Shown here: positions 6,219-6,331 of the stretch, one piece after another
How positions within the stretch are numbered: the first letter of the stretch is position 1
How the letters are laid out: every line of letters starts with the position of its first letter
Source of the DNA: an uncultured Collinsella sp.
GTDB taxonomy: Bacteria; Actinomycetota; Coriobacteriia; Coriobacteriales; Coriobacteriaceae
Assembly (NCBI GenBank): GCA_900553215.1
Contig: USCJ01000086.1
Location: 1 to 6,331, forward strand
DNA: 6,331 nucleotides
Reading direction: 5' to 3'
Program-made: the position numbers and the translations under genes
The notes under the pieces: generated by a model
Told to the model about the DNA's origin: nothing
Databases searched by the model: none
What the model saw: only the letters and a program-made list of their open reading frames with translations

Positions 6219-6247
6219 TTGCCACTGGGTGGGAGCTCCGTTATATT
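6219..6247 (+). promoter_or_regulatory. Sigma70-type promoter of the tRNA-Val gene
   Basis: TTGCCA (6219-6224) and TATATT (6242-6247) are spaced by 17 bp, each close to consensus. An A/T tract (about 6202-6218) directly upstream resembles an UP element, as is usual for stable RNA genes. The tRNA begins about 29 nt after the -10. A 6-bp hairpin, GTGCGC / GCGCAC with a 4-nt loop (6253-6268), lies in the short leader. Confidence 0.75.
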
Positions 6248-6276
6248 ATTCCGTGCGCACTCGCGCACCCTTGATC

Positions 6277-6331
6277 GGGCGTTTAGCTCAGGGGGAGAGC
6301 GCTTCCCTGACACGGAAGAGGTCAGAAGTTC
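6277..6331 (+). tRNA. tRNA-Val (anticodon GAC), 3' end cut by the window
   Basis: A 7-nt acceptor strand GGGCGTT (6277-6283) is followed by TA, then a D arm GCTC / GAGC (6286-6289 with 6297-6300) around an AGGGGGA loop. The anticodon stem CTTCC / GGAAG (6302-6306 with 6314-6318) encloses the loop CTGACAC with anticodon GAC (6309-6311), reading valine codons GUC/GUU. A 5-nt variable loop and the T-stem strand AGAAG follow, and the window ends in the T-loop at TTC. The 3' acceptor strand is not present here, so its pairing cannot be checked. Confidence 0.93.

Noticed and set aside
6110..6313. 67-aa open frame on the minus strand upstream of the operon
   Set aside because: It runs antisense through the tRNA gene and its promoter, with no homology seen and no convincing ribosome site.

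Overview
The window is almost entirely one leftward (minus-strand) gene cluster, with the start of a rightward tRNA gene at the far right edge. Base composition is GC-rich. Together with the SipW-type peptidase, the TasA/CalY-like exported proteins and the codon use, this suggests a Gram-positive, probably actinobacterial gut organism of the Coriobacteriia type (Collinsella/Olsenella-like). That placement is inference; no diagnostic marker gene is present beyond a tRNA fragment.

Layout in transcription order (right to left): a weak promoter candidate at about 6096-6124, then four tandem, divergent, membrane-anchored or exported paralogues at 5162-6046, 4314-5150, 3314-4300 and 2517-3311. These are followed by a SipW-type signal peptidase (1710-2456) and a membrane-anchored McrB-like AAA+ ATPase (17-1717). 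Junctions are very tight (11, 13 and 2 nt gaps, then a 60 nt gap, then an 8 nt overlap), so this reads as one operon of about 6 kb. The only sizeable gap holds a short GC hairpin. The operon may continue left of base 1.

The four paralogues each carry one N-terminal hydrophobic segment ending in a T-Y/F-A-W-F/Y motif, as in substrates of SipW-type peptidases. They share a sequence of small blocks: an L-Y-P-x-S-T block, an L-Y-L/V-Y-L block, an L-R-x-G-L block and a C-terminal E-G-x-D-x-x-C/S block. The adjacent Ser/His peptidase is the obvious processing enzyme. The last gene couples this export module to a membrane-tethered AAA+ ATPase of the McrB/MoxR-like type, which is not part of the classical TasA/SipW biofilm operon and is the most unusual element.

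Right edge: a strong sigma70-like promoter (TTGCCA, 17 bp, TATATT) precedes a tRNA-Val(GAC) gene that is cut off in its T-loop by the window end.
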